Origin: an uncultured Alphaproteobacteria bacterium
GTDB lineage: Bacteria; Pseudomonadota; Alphaproteobacteria; Rhodobacterales; Rhodobacteraceae
DNA length: 64,000 bases
Assembly: GCA_902537415.1 (NCBI GenBank)
Contig: CACBBC010000001.1
Span: forward strand, 1-64,000
Reading direction: 5' to 3'
A program made the translations under genes and the position numbers. Position 1 is the stretch's first letter. Every line of letters begins with the position of its first letter. Of the stretch, positions 42,976 through 52,829 are shown piece by piece. The notes under the pieces are model-generated. The model was not told where the DNA came from. It saw nothing but the letters and a program-made list of their open reading frames with translations, and did not search any database.

Positions 42976-43176
42976 TAGGATCTTCCGAAAATTTTGTACC
43001 TCTGATAAATAGCGCTCTTTAGTAATTTTGCAAAAGTTTTATTTCTTATTAAAAGAGAAAAAAGTTCTAACTTCATTAAGAAATTCCGCAAGTAATCTCA
43101 CACAGAAATGAAAAACAACTGAACTAGCCAAAGAATTTCAGGATAATAACCTCTGAACAAGGGAAAACTTGTAGGA

Positions 43177-43656
43177 GTGATAAATATACGTTACATGAAA
43201 AATACTGAACAACAATTTGTAGATAATATGATGAAAAAGAAGGTTTATATCGCAGGACCACTATTCAATGATCATGAGAGAAATTTTTTAGAAGCCATAG
43301 CACTCTGTCTTGAAAAAGAAGGCTTCAAATGTTTTCTCCCACATCGAGATTTAACGGGTGTAGAACAGTCTGAATTAAAGACAACATCTATGACTCAGAA
43401 GACCAAGGACAAAATATTTGTTGCAGATTTAACCGCTCTTAGAGAGTCGGATCTAACAGTTGCATTAATAACGGGTTGGGACATAGACTCAGGGACTTCT
43501 GCCGAAATAGGGTATACGTTTGCACAGGGAAAACCGATTATTGGCATTGACGCTTCGGAGAGAAGATTTAGAAATTTATTTGTAGAGGGAATGATTACCG
43601 AAAAGGTCCAACATATCAGTGCTATCATTCCGGCAATTAAAAGAACATTTTCTTAA
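43177..43656 (+). CDS. Nucleoside 2-deoxyribosyltransferase family
   Basis: KVYIAGPLFNDHERNF; VALITGWDIDSGTSAEIGYTFAQGKPIIGI. Confidence 0.88.
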   Translation: MINIRYMKNTEQQFVDNMMKKKVYIAGPLFNDHERNFLEAIALCLEKEGFKCFLPHRDLTGVEQSELKTTSMTQKTKDKIFVADLTALRESDLTVALITGWDIDSGTSAEIGYTFAQGKPIIGIDASERRFRNLFVEGMITEKVQHISAIIPAIKRTFS

Positions 43657-43664
43657 ATAGTTCA

Positions 43665-44366
43665 TTAGATATGTCTTGTAACACCTCCATCAACCCTTAT
43701 ACTTTGCCCGGTTATATAGCTGCTGTCATCTGAAAGTAAGAAAGCAGCCGTTTTTGCCTGCTCCTCTGCTCTAGCGAACCTTTTGAATACAGACATTTGA
43801 GATAGTTTTTCTGGCAAATCCAGACTGTCTGTAAATCCGGGTAATAAGCAATTCATTCTAATATTTTCTGGCCCATACCGATCAGAGTAAAGTTTGGTGT
43901 AGGACGATACGCCTACTCTATAAACGCTTGATGTCGGAAACATTAAGCTAGGCTCAAACACTGAAAATGTTGTTATGTTTACGATTGAGCCACCTCCTTG
44001 AGATTGCATAATAGGGGTTATTAATTTAGATAACCGGATTACAGGCATTAGCACCATTTCATTAGCTTTTTTCCAATCATCCTCTGATATTTCTAGAAGA
44101 TCGCCCTTAGGTGGGCCACCTACATGAATTAAAAGGCTATCTATTCTACCAAATTTCTCCATAGTAAATTTTATAAGGTTATCGGTATCTCTAGAGTTTT
44201 CGGCCCTGCCACGATATGCTATGCCGTTAAGCTCATCAGCGAGGTTTTCACAATTATCTGATGGAGACATCAATGAAAGCCTGTAGTTTCTTTTTTTCAT
44301 TTCACGTGCAATCGCCGCGCCCATTCCCTTGCCTCCACCAACAACAACACAAACTTGATTGGTCAT
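43665..44366 (-). CDS. SDR family oxidoreductase
   Basis: VVVGGGKGMGAAIAREM; C-terminal SSYITGQSIRVDGGVTRHI. Confidence 0.88.
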   Translation of the reverse strand: MTNQVCVVVGGGKGMGAAIAREMKKRNYRLSLMSPSDNCENLADELNGIAYRGRAENSRDTDNLIKFTMEKFGRIDSLLIHVGGPPKGDLLEISEDDWKKANEMVLMPVIRLSKLITPIMQSQGGGSIVNITTFSVFEPSLMFPTSSVYRVGVSSYTKLYSDRYGPENIRMNCLLPGFTDSLDLPEKLSQMSVFKRFARAEEQAKTAAFLLSDDSSYITGQSIRVDGGVTRHI

Positions 44367-44402
44367 GATAAGCTCCTAATTTAATTTATGCTTGTTAGCT
44401 TA

Positions 44403-44567
44403 ATGGAAATAGTTAATAAAAAGAATATTATAATTAAGAAGATATTCATAAATGATAGCTATCTAATTTCTGAATTAAAAAGTTTAGTAAGAGGGTTCAA
44501 CATATTATATATTTTCTTAACAGCAATGATGTTAACGCTGCTTTATGTTTTTAGGGTTTCTGAATGA
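44403..44567 (+). CDS. Small membrane protein (54 aa), translationally coupled to downstream gene, not in ORF track
   Basis: MEIVNKKNIIIKKIFINDSYLISELKSLVRGFNILYIFLTAMMLTLLYVFRVSE*; stop overlaps next ATG (ATGA). Confidence 0.45.
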   Translation: MEIVNKKNIIIKKIFINDSYLISELKSLVRGFNILYIFLTAMMLTLLYVFRVSE

Positions 44568-45466
44568 TAACTTGGATTACACATCCTGAATATGATATTC
44601 CATTGCCTCCGGGCCATAGATTTACCTCAACAAAGTTTTCAGATCTCTTCGAATTATTAAAAAAGTCTGAATTTATGGAATCTGCGACTATTCTAGTACC
44701 GGAAAAGGCAAATGCAGAACAAGTTGCCATCGCTCATTGTAACGAATATGTTGATAAGATAGCGAACGGTTTATTAGATGAAACAGAACAAAGAAGGTTA
44801 GGGTTACGTTGGAGTCCAGTATTGGCAAAGAGATCCTTTCTTGCTGTAAATGGATCCTTATTAGCTGCAAGATCTGCTTTGCAATACGGCGTTTCATGCC
44901 ATTTGGCAGGGGGCACTCATCACTCTCATTTTGATTTTGGGTCAGGGTTTTGTGTCTTTAATGATCTAGCTTTTACTGCATTAACCTTGACTAAAACAAA
45001 AGAAGTAAAAAATATTCTGATATTCGATTGTGATGTACATCAAGGAGACGGGACAGCTAGAATATTAGAGAATAATGATAGAACATTCACGTGTTCAATA
45101 CATTCTTCAAAAAACTTTCCTTATAGAAAGGCTAATAGTAATCTTGATATCGGTTTGGAGGATAACATGTCTTGGTTTGGTTATAAAAAGCACTTGCTGG
45201 AGGGATTGAATAAATGCATAGAACGATTCTCTCCAGATTTGGTCCTATATGTAGCAGGAGTGGACATACATGCTAACGATAAGCTGGGTAGGTTGAGTAT
45301 CGATGATGAAGGTCTTTTTGAGAGAGAGATGACGGTATTGAACTTTTTTAAGAAAAGGGATATTCCTATCGCAACAGTGATGGGAGGTGGATACTCCGAT
45401 GACAATCGTGAGCTTGCTAATCGTCATGCAACTGTAGTCAAAGCTGCGCATCAGATTTGGGCATAG
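44564..45466 (+). CDS. Histone deacetylase / acetoin utilization family protein
   Basis: GGTHHSHFDFGSGFCVFNDLAFTAL; IFDCDVHQGDGTARIL; GGGY. Confidence 0.93.
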   Translation: MITWITHPEYDIPLPPGHRFTSTKFSDLFELLKKSEFMESATILVPEKANAEQVAIAHCNEYVDKIANGLLDETEQRRLGLRWSPVLAKRSFLAVNGSLLAARSALQYGVSCHLAGGTHHSHFDFGSGFCVFNDLAFTALTLTKTKEVKNILIFDCDVHQGDGTARILENNDRTFTCSIHSSKNFPYRKANSNLDIGLEDNMSWFGYKKHLLEGLNKCIERFSPDLVLYVAGVDIHANDKLGRLSIDDEGLFEREMTVLNFFKKRDIPIATVMGGGYSDDNRELANRHATVVKAAHQIWA

Positions 45467-45491
45467 GCATAGAGAGGGGCCGTCTTTACAC

Positions 45492-45587
45492 ATGGAACTA
45501 ATGGATATCATTATGTTGATTAAGGTATCTTTGATTTTTGGCTTTGTGACTTATTTGTATTGGTCATCAAGAAATATAAAAAAGTAA
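45492..45587 (+). CDS. Small single-TM protein (31 aa), not in ORF track
   Basis: MELMDIIMLIKVSLIFGFVTYLYWSSRNIKK*. Confidence 0.3.
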   Translation: MELMDIIMLIKVSLIFGFVTYLYWSSRNIKK

Positions 45588-45903
45588 TTTTGTCACAGTA
45601 CTGCAAACACTATTTGACAACTTTTTTTTCCATGCCATACTTCTAGAACTCAAGGAAGCCATCCCTAAAATGTTTGCCAGTTGGGGGAGGGCTCTTGTGT
45701 CTTTATCACTAAGAAACAAGAATAATAAATGGGATGGTTTTCTTTGAGAAAAATGGGCCAACATTAGAGTGTTAGCCCAATTAGGGGAGGATAAATTCAC
45801 GCTGTGAATATCTTTACCCTACATAAAAACAAAGATAGTTCAAGCATAACGTGACGTTAACGTAAACAGAAACTGAACTCTTTGAATTAGGCTTACGATA
45901 AAA

Positions 45904-46557
45904 TCAAATTGAGTGAAAAAATTTAGGTTGTATGATTTTAAATTTTTCTAAGTCTTTGCCTGTATCCAAGTCATCCTTAAGACTATCTACTGGAGCTATT
46001 ATTGATCTTATGGAAATCTTTTTTGCTTCCTTTTGATGTTCATAAAATGAATTTGGACCAAATTTAAAATTTAATCTTGTTGGCAGAGATAAGAACAAAG
46101 CGTTAGTACCAAAATCAGTCGAAGGACATATTACCATGGAGTCTTTTGATTTTTTTCCCATCTCCAAAATTTTTTTTATATCCTCAGTTTCCGGATCAAT
46201 TATATCACCTGGAAGTATAAGACTTGAATCATAAAGGTTTTCTGAAGACCAGCATATACCTTTGTTTACAGCTGAGTTTAATCCATTTAAGTTTTGTTCT
46301 TTAAGAACGTGTACATGAAAATTCTTTGATATTTTTTCTACCTCCTCACACGGGGTTATCACCAGTATATCGGAAAAGATAAGAGGAAATTGATTTTTCA
46401 ATGATTTAAGCTTTTTCAAAAGTTGCGTGAACAAAAGTTTAATAAGTTTTTCTCTCTTGTTTGGAGAAAGTAAATTGGATAACCGTGTTTTACCTTCGTT
46501 TAGTGATCTCATTGGAATTAAGATTGAGGTTTTACTTTTCTGATATCCTAAGTTCAT
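45904..46557 (-). CDS. cofC: 2-phospho-L-lactate guanylyltransferase family
   Basis: ILIPMRSLNEGKTRLSNLL; GTNALFLSLPTRLNFKFGPNSFYEHQKEA; next to cofH/cofG. Confidence 0.88.
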   Translation of the reverse strand: MNLGYQKSKTSILIPMRSLNEGKTRLSNLLSPNKREKLIKLLFTQLLKKLKSLKNQFPLIFSDILVITPCEEVEKISKNFHVHVLKEQNLNGLNSAVNKGICWSSENLYDSSLILPGDIIDPETEDIKKILEMGKKSKDSMVICPSTDFGTNALFLSLPTRLNFKFGPNSFYEHQKEAKKISIRSIIAPVDSLKDDLDTGKDLEKFKIIQPKFFHSI

Positions 46558-46573
46558 GCAAATAGAGCCTCGA

Positions 46574-47812
46574 TCAATTTAAAAAACTAAGTGGGTTAGA
46601 CCCATTTCTTGATACTAATGGATCGTGACCAACTACTGTAACCGCTGGGTCATAGGTTTTAAGTTTTCTATATAACGTGTCTCTCTTAATTGGTATCTTT
46701 GAAGCTGACCTAATTATCTCAACCATTTCCGTCTCTGTAATTTCTTGCCCGTTTTTTGATCCCGCTGCTCGCGAAATACTTTCATTCATCAAAGTGCCAC
46801 CTAAGTCGTTAACGCCCATAGATAGTAGATTTCTTGCTTTCTCAGCTCCCAATTTCGTCCAAGACACCTGTATATTATCTATAAATCCATGCAAGACAAT
46901 TCGAGCAACAGCATGCATAAGCTCTATTTCATTATCAGTTGCACCTGCTCGTACAAGTGATGGGCTTTCCAGATACAGCGGTGAGTCATAATGGACAAAA
47001 GATAATGGAACAAATTCTGTAAAACCTCCAGTCTCAACTTGAATGCGACGAAGAATATCTAGATGCACAGCCCATTCTTTAGGAGAATCTATATGCCCGT
47101 ACATTATTGTAGCTGTAGATGGAATGCCTGAGAGGTGCGCAGTCTTAATGATTTCAATCCATTGATTGGCAGTTAACTTATTCTTTGTCAGCTTTTTTCG
47201 GATTTTTGTATCAAGAATTTCAGCTGCTGTACCTGGCATTGAGCCTAATCCACACTCTTTTAAATCTTCAAGAAAATCTGCATAGCTCATTCTACTCTTC
47301 TTTGCACCATACCAAATCTCAAAAGGTGAAAATGCATGAATATGCATTTTAGGCAGCACTTTCTTTATAGCAATTAGGATATCTCGATAATAAGTACCAG
47401 GAAGTTTTGGGTGAAGCCCCCCTTGTATGCAAACTTCAGTGGCTCCTCTTTTTGAAGCCTCCTTGGCTCTTCTCACTACTTCATCCAAATTCAACCATTC
47501 AGCACTGAGGTCGTTTGCTCTCTTTGCAAACCCACAGAATTTGCATCCCATGTAACATACATTGGTAAAATTAATGTTCCTATTAATTACAAAGGTGACG
47601 TTATTACCGTTTACCTTTTTTTGTAAAAAATCAGCAAAATTCAAAACAACTTGCTTATCTATGCCTTTTGTTAAGAACAGCTTCTCGATATCATTTAAAG
47701 AGGGTTGTTTGTTTTTTAGACAATTTTCCAATATTAAACGAGTCTCTATTGAAGCGTCTGAAAGAGTATCTTCAATACGCTTTGAGTGACAAATTATTTG
47801 CAAATCTTTCAT
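46574..47812 (-). CDS. cofH: FO synthase subunit 2, radical SAM
   Basis: NFTNVCYMGCKFCGFAK CxxxCxxC; EVCIQGGLHPKL; C-terminal ISRAAGSKNGQ. Confidence 0.93.
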   Translation of the reverse strand: MKDLQIICHSKRIEDTLSDASIETRLILENCLKNKQPSLNDIEKLFLTKGIDKQVVLNFADFLQKKVNGNNVTFVINRNINFTNVCYMGCKFCGFAKRANDLSAEWLNLDEVVRRAKEASKRGATEVCIQGGLHPKLPGTYYRDILIAIKKVLPKMHIHAFSPFEIWYGAKKSRMSYADFLEDLKECGLGSMPGTAAEILDTKIRKKLTKNKLTANQWIEIIKTAHLSGIPSTATIMYGHIDSPKEWAVHLDILRRIQVETGGFTEFVPLSFVHYDSPLYLESPSLVRAGATDNEIELMHAVARIVLHGFIDNIQVSWTKLGAEKARNLLSMGVNDLGGTLMNESISRAAGSKNGQEITETEMVEIIRSASKIPIKRDTLYRKLKTYDPAVTVVGHDPLVSRNGSNPLSFLN

Positions 47813-48999
47813 ATTGTTTCTAATTCCTTTAGCTTATTGTCAGGATGAAGGTAAGCAGAATGTTTTGACATATGGCTTCTAATAGTGGTGGATAAGAAAT
47901 TTTGTGTATTAAATTTTGAATAAACAGTAAGACGTTCCATTAGACGAAATCCTATTTCATTCATCATGGTCTCTAGCGAATTAATATTAGGCCAAGGGTG
48001 TTGAGGGTTGATAAAGTCTCGAGTAACTGGAGAAATCCCACCCCAATCATTTATTCCTGCATATACATACTCTAAGTGCTTTTTCTCTAAATTTGGGGGT
48101 GCTTGTATGCTGATGGTAGGATTTAAAATAACTCTGGCCAAAGCAATAGTTTGTAGCATTTCTTCTAATTTGGGCTCTGGGTGCTTTGACATTTGGATGT
48201 TAGGTTTCGTTTGGAAATTTTGGATAATTACCTCTTGAATATGTCCATACCTGTTATTGATTTTTTCTATCAATAGAAGAGCCTCAATCCTTTCTTCAAG
48301 GGTTTCCCCTATGCCTATAAGAATACCTGTGGTAAACGGCACCTGACAATAACCAGCCGAAATTAAAGTTCTTATTCTTTGGATTGGAACTTTATCGGGA
48401 CATGCATAATGAGGACCTCCTTTTTGGGTTAATCTTTTACTGGTGGTTTCAAGCATCATTCCCATTGATGCACATACATTTTTAAGCTTCACAATTTCAT
48501 ACTCGTTGAGTGTTCCTGCATTTACATGAGGCAAAAGTGATGTTTTTTCTATCACCAATTTACACATGTCAGTTAGATAGTCTGTCATTGCTTCATAGCC
48601 CAGAGCTTCTAGGGCACGCTTTGGTTTGGCATACCTTTTTTCAGGTTTTTCTCCTAAACTAAATAACAACTCCTTACACCCCTTGTTCTCTCCTTCGCGA
48701 GCAGATAACAGAACCTCTTGGGGGGACATTATTTTCGCATCTGGATCATCTGGATGTTTTACAAAAGTGCAGTAACTGCAAGTGTCTCTGCACATATTTG
48801 TTAAGGGGACAAAAATTTTTCTGGAATAACTAATTACATTACCCCAATGTTTGTCTCGCTTGCTCGATGCGGCATCTATAAGTTTTTCTAAAGAACCATT
48901 AAGGACCATATGTCCGTAGTAGGTAACTTCATCCTTATCTATTTTCCACAATTCTCTGTCGTTAAGATGAGTTGACAGACCCGTCATTTTTCCCCCCAA
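47809..48999 (-). CDS. cofG: FO synthase subunit 1, radical SAM
   Basis: FVPLTNMCRDTCSYCTFVK; CKELLFSLGEKPE; 4-nt overlap with cofH. Confidence 0.93.
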   Translation of the reverse strand: MGGKMTGLSTHLNDRELWKIDKDEVTYYGHMVLNGSLEKLIDAASSKRDKHWGNVISYSRKIFVPLTNMCRDTCSYCTFVKHPDDPDAKIMSPQEVLLSAREGENKGCKELLFSLGEKPEKRYAKPKRALEALGYEAMTDYLTDMCKLVIEKTSLLPHVNAGTLNEYEIVKLKNVCASMGMMLETTSKRLTQKGGPHYACPDKVPIQRIRTLISAGYCQVPFTTGILIGIGETLEERIEALLLIEKINNRYGHIQEVIIQNFQTKPNIQMSKHPEPKLEEMLQTIALARVILNPTISIQAPPNLEKKHLEYVYAGINDWGGISPVTRDFINPQHPWPNINSLETMMNEIGFRLMERLTVYSKFNTQNFLSTTIRSHMSKHSAYLHPDNKLKELETI

Positions 49000-49086
49000 A
49001 ATATAAACTAAATTATGACACGGTTGATCACAAAGGGCAATAATATAACAATTTACATCGATTAAACAAAAGTCTAAATTTAACCT

Positions 49087-49695
49087 TCAGTACAGCTCTT
49101 TTTTATACTGTGCTAATATCTTTTGCTCATCCTTGATTTCGCAATCAATACCGGTCTGATCCTCTATCATTTCAAAAAGTGTTGGTATTGGGCGTCTTCC
49201 AGGCCACTTTACCGGATCCCATAAGCCTCCTCTTAACATTGATTTTCCGCAGTGTAAGTGGGCTTGCGTAACTTTCACCCGCAGAACTGTTTTGGGAACA
49301 TTAGTTTTTAATCTGTGTCTTTCTCTAGTAACCATATCTTCACTTATTGAAGCTTTGCCCTGCACCCTCAATGTTTCGTTTACGCTGGGGATTAAAAACA
49401 AAAGAGAAATAAAATTATTTCTCACAATATTTAATAATCCATCTATGCGGTTGTTGCCCGGCCTATCTGGAATTTCCAAAATATGGTCACCTATAACCTT
49501 TACAAAACCATAGGGATCTCCCTTTGGCGATAGGTCAATGCTTTGATCATTTAGTGTTCCAATAATAACGAAGGATGAGTTCTCAATAAAACTTACACAG
49601 TGTTTATCTAATTTATCCAAAATTTTAGCTGCAGCTTTTTCTTTAGCCGGGCCGTAAATCTCTCTCAATCTTTTCTCATCCATCACTTCCACCAT
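49087..49695 (-). CDS. Pyridoxamine 5'-phosphate oxidase-family protein (split-barrel flavin/F420-binding fold)
   Basis: VIIGTLNDQSIDLSPKGDPYGFVKVI; IPDRPGNNRIDGLLNIVRN. Confidence 0.85.
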   Translation of the reverse strand: MVEVMDEKRLREIYGPAKEKAAAKILDKLDKHCVSFIENSSFVIIGTLNDQSIDLSPKGDPYGFVKVIGDHILEIPDRPGNNRIDGLLNIVRNNFISLLFLIPSVNETLRVQGKASISEDMVTRERHRLKTNVPKTVLRVKVTQAHLHCGKSMLRGGLWDPVKWPGRRPIPTLFEMIEDQTGIDCEIKDEQKILAQYKKELY

Positions 49696-49786
49696 TTTTT
49701 ATTAAATTTGTACAACATCTCTTTCACATCTAACGGTTAATTGGTAACAAACTAAAAATGCAAAATAATTTATATGAATTGTTTAG

Positions 49787-51619
49787 TTACTCAGCAGCCT
49801 GTTCAGTTGTGATAAAACCTCCAGACTGTTTATCCCAGTATTGTCTATATAAGCCATTAATCTTCAAAAGTTTTTTATGTGTACCTTCTTCAACTATCTG
49901 TCCATCTGAAAGAACAATTATTCTATCCATTTTCGCCAAGGTAGATAAGCGGTGTGCAATAGCTAAAACAGTTTTATTCTCCATGACTAACTCAAGAGCA
50001 TTTTGTATAGAGTTCTCAACTTCGCTATCCAAGGCACTAGTAGCCTCATCCAAAACAAGAACAGGAGAGTCTTTTAAAATTGCTCGTGCAAGTGCAATTC
50101 TTTGTCTTTGGCCTCCTGATAGCTTAACACCTTGTTCGCCCAAATGAGCATCATAACCTTTTCTTCCCCTGTAATCCTCTAGATCTTGAATGAACTCATG
50201 AGCCTCAGCTTGCCTGCTCGCTCTAATTAGGTCTTTTTCTGTTGCGTTGGGATTTCCATACATGATGTTGTCATGTGCAGACCTATTAAAAAGAGCGGTT
50301 TCTTGAGTCACCATTGCTATTTGCTTTCTCAAACTTGACTGAGTTATGTCGTTTATATTGATAGAATCAATTGAGACGGCTCCCTTTTGCGGTTCATAGA
50401 GCCTTAGTAAGAGTGATACTAACGTAGATTTACCAGCTCCAGAAGCTCCCACAAGACCAATTTTTTCTCCTGCTTCAATAGACAAAGAAATATTATTTAC
50501 AGCAGCTAAATTTTGGCCATAGGTAAAGCTAACATTTTTAAATTCTATTGAGCCTCTTGATACCAAAAGGTCTGGTGCATTATCTTTATCACCTAATTTA
50601 TATGACGTAGACAAAGTTTTAACTCCATCTTCAACCTCTCCTAGGTTTGCGTATAACGTCATCAGAGTAAAACTTACCCATCCAGTCATTTGTGATAGTC
50701 TTAATGATATTGCCCCTGCAGCAGCAATATCTCCTGCTGAAACATTACCTACGCTCCAATAATAAAGGCTCCCACCAACTAACATTATCGGCAAGACTCC
50801 TGAGAGACCGTTTAAACAAAACCTGAACCAGGCAGCAATTACACCATAATGGATAGAAAAGTCTCTGAAATTATCCATCGCGTCAATTGCTGCATCATCT
50901 TCTTTCTTATCATGAGCAAATAACTTTACTGTCTTTATATTGGTAACCGTATCGACAATTTGTCCAGTCACTAATGCTCTTGCGCCAGCTTTCTCACGTG
51001 ATCTTTTTCTAATCTTGGGCATGAAATATCGAATAAGAAAAATATATCCAACCAACCACGAGAATAGGGCTATTGAAAGTGTTATGTTCACAGTTGTAAG
51101 CATAAGAGCCGCGCCTACCACTGAAGCCAAAGCTAACAGGATAGTATGAATTATTTCTATCACTACGTCTGTTGCGGCTCGAGCAGTTTGCATTTCTTTT
51201 TGTGCAATCCTTCCAGCGAAGTCATTTTCAAAAAAGGTAACAGACTGACCGAGAGTCCATCGATGGAGCCTTGATAAAATTAAATTGAATATGCTCGGTG
51301 ACACGATGACGGTTTGTGTATATGAAAAAGCCCCAAATATTATTGGTCTAATTACTAAAAAAAACAGCAAACCTGATGCCAAAAGTAAGATCTGGTTACT
51401 TATTAGGTTGTTGGATGAAGAAGCTAACGCGGTATCTATAACCAGTCCTAAAAGTACTACAGCAGATACCTCAATAAAACCAGTCAAAATTGAAATAATA
51501 CCGGATAAAAATAATACGGGAAAACTCCCTCTTAGAGCCCAGTGGAAAAAACTCAGAGTATTAGAAGGAGGAGGTCCCTCAGCTTTTTGTTTATGATTGA
51601 TCCAGTTAGCTGGATTCAT
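49787..51619 (-). CDS. ABC transporter, fused permease/ATPase (MsbA-like exporter)
   Basis: GLVGASGAGKSTLVSLLLRLY Walker A; LSGGQRQRIALARAIL signature; VLDEATSALD. Confidence 0.93.
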   Translation of the reverse strand: MNPANWINHKQKAEGPPPSNTLSFFHWALRGSFPVLFLSGIISILTGFIEVSAVVLLGLVIDTALASSSNNLISNQILLLASGLLFFLVIRPIIFGAFSYTQTVIVSPSIFNLILSRLHRWTLGQSVTFFENDFAGRIAQKEMQTARAATDVVIEIIHTILLALASVVGAALMLTTVNITLSIALFSWLVGYIFLIRYFMPKIRKRSREKAGARALVTGQIVDTVTNIKTVKLFAHDKKEDDAAIDAMDNFRDFSIHYGVIAAWFRFCLNGLSGVLPIMLVGGSLYYWSVGNVSAGDIAAAGAISLRLSQMTGWVSFTLMTLYANLGEVEDGVKTLSTSYKLGDKDNAPDLLVSRGSIEFKNVSFTYGQNLAAVNNISLSIEAGEKIGLVGASGAGKSTLVSLLLRLYEPQKGAVSIDSININDITQSSLRKQIAMVTQETALFNRSAHDNIMYGNPNATEKDLIRASRQAEAHEFIQDLEDYRGRKGYDAHLGEQGVKLSGGQRQRIALARAILKDSPVLVLDEATSALDSEVENSIQNALELVMENKTVLAIAHRLSTLAKMDRIIVLSDGQIVEEGTHKKLLKINGLYRQYWDKQSGGFITTEQAAE

Positions 51620-51665
51620 TTCCTGAGCCTTAATATCTTAGAATTTTTCCTGAAATGAGAGCGTA

Positions 51666-52214
51666 TCATGAATTACCTCTCTTACTTAGACTTATGAGGG
51701 AATTTGAAATATCTTGATCCTCTATATTTTTTGCTCCCCTAGCTAGTCGGAGTTTATACGCGTTTTCCAGAACCTGTCCATAAGTATAACCGAGAGGGGG
51801 TTCAAATTTATAACTTGCTAATTCAATCAATAAACCTAAAGGGTCTCTGAAGTATATGGAGTCCATAAATCCTCTATCTTTTATACCGGAACTACCGATA
51901 CCCCTTTCTTTCAATTTTTTCTCTGCAATCCTTATGGTACTTTGACTTACCCAGAACGCTACATGGTGTACAGACCCTACAGAGGTGTCCAATGGCTCTT
52001 GTTTTCCTATTCGCGATTCGTTAGTAAAAATGGTCACTGTTCGGCCATCACCACAATCAAAGTATAAGTGGTTTTCAGTTTCATCATCTAGGTTGGGCTG
52101 CTCAAAAATAAGCTTCATCCCCAAAACATCTTGCCAAAAACCAATAGAAGTTTTTCTATCGGCGCCATTTAAAGTAATGTGGTGGATTCCTTGGGATTGT
52201 AATATTGCTTGCAT
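51666..52214 (-). CDS. VOC family (glyoxalase-like) protein
   Basis: GIHHITLNGADRKTSIGFWQDVLGMKLIFEQPN; SVHHVAFWV; DSIYFRDPLGLLIELASY. Confidence 0.88.
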   Translation of the reverse strand: MQAILQSQGIHHITLNGADRKTSIGFWQDVLGMKLIFEQPNLDDETENHLYFDCGDGRTVTIFTNESRIGKQEPLDTSVGSVHHVAFWVSQSTIRIAEKKLKERGIGSSGIKDRGFMDSIYFRDPLGLLIELASYKFEPPLGYTYGQVLENAYKLRLARGAKNIEDQDISNSLISLSKRGNS

Positions 52215-52349
52215 CTATTTTTCCTTCTGAGAAAATAATTTAATTTGTCTAAAAATCAAGTTTTGCTTGAGATATACTGTCTGACCACTACCATATATTA
52301 GTGTAAAGTCATATTTTACTTTTTTAAACATTCTGGGAGCTTTTAATCA

Positions 52350-52802
52350 ATGAAACATCAGGGAGGCTGTCACTGTAAACAATTTAGTTTTAAAACTGAC
52401 GTTGACCCAATGTTAGTCGTTCAGTGTAACTGCAAAAGTTGTAGACGTCTCACGGGCTCAATAAATATTGGGTGTCTTTATGCGGATACAGAAGTCGATT
52501 TTCAAGGTGAAACAAATGTCTATGAATTTGCAGGAGGCAGTGGATTTATCAACAAAGCTTATTTTTGCTTAACATGCAATGTACGTGTTTACAATATGCC
52601 CGCTCCCGAAGTAATGGAAGGCATGGTAAGCATTCCACTTGGATGCTTCAATAATACAAATGAATTAGCGCCAAAAGTTGAAATTTGGAGTGAGGAAAAG
52701 CTGCCTTTCTTATCAAAATCGGAGTGTATTTTAGAAGCCTTTGAGGGTAATGGAATACCTGAGAGGTTGAATGCTCTACTTTCTAGCCTTGAAAGTCGCT
52801 GA
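52350..52802 (+). CDS. GFA family (glutathione-dependent formaldehyde-activating enzyme-like) protein
   Basis: GGCHCKQFSF; VQCNCKSCRRLTGS Zn ligands. Confidence 0.87.
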   Translation: MKHQGGCHCKQFSFKTDVDPMLVVQCNCKSCRRLTGSINIGCLYADTEVDFQGETNVYEFAGGSGFINKAYFCLTCNVRVYNMPAPEVMEGMVSIPLGCFNNTNELAPKVEIWSEEKLPFLSKSECILEAFEGNGIPERLNALLSSLESR

Positions 52803-52829
52803 GGATTTTTCATTTTTAAAAGGCTTACG

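Noticed and set aside
45567-45800. 77-aa minus-strand ORF
   Set aside because: Low-complexity Ser/Leu-rich, no recognised domain and poor coding character; overlaps a small plus-strand ORF end.
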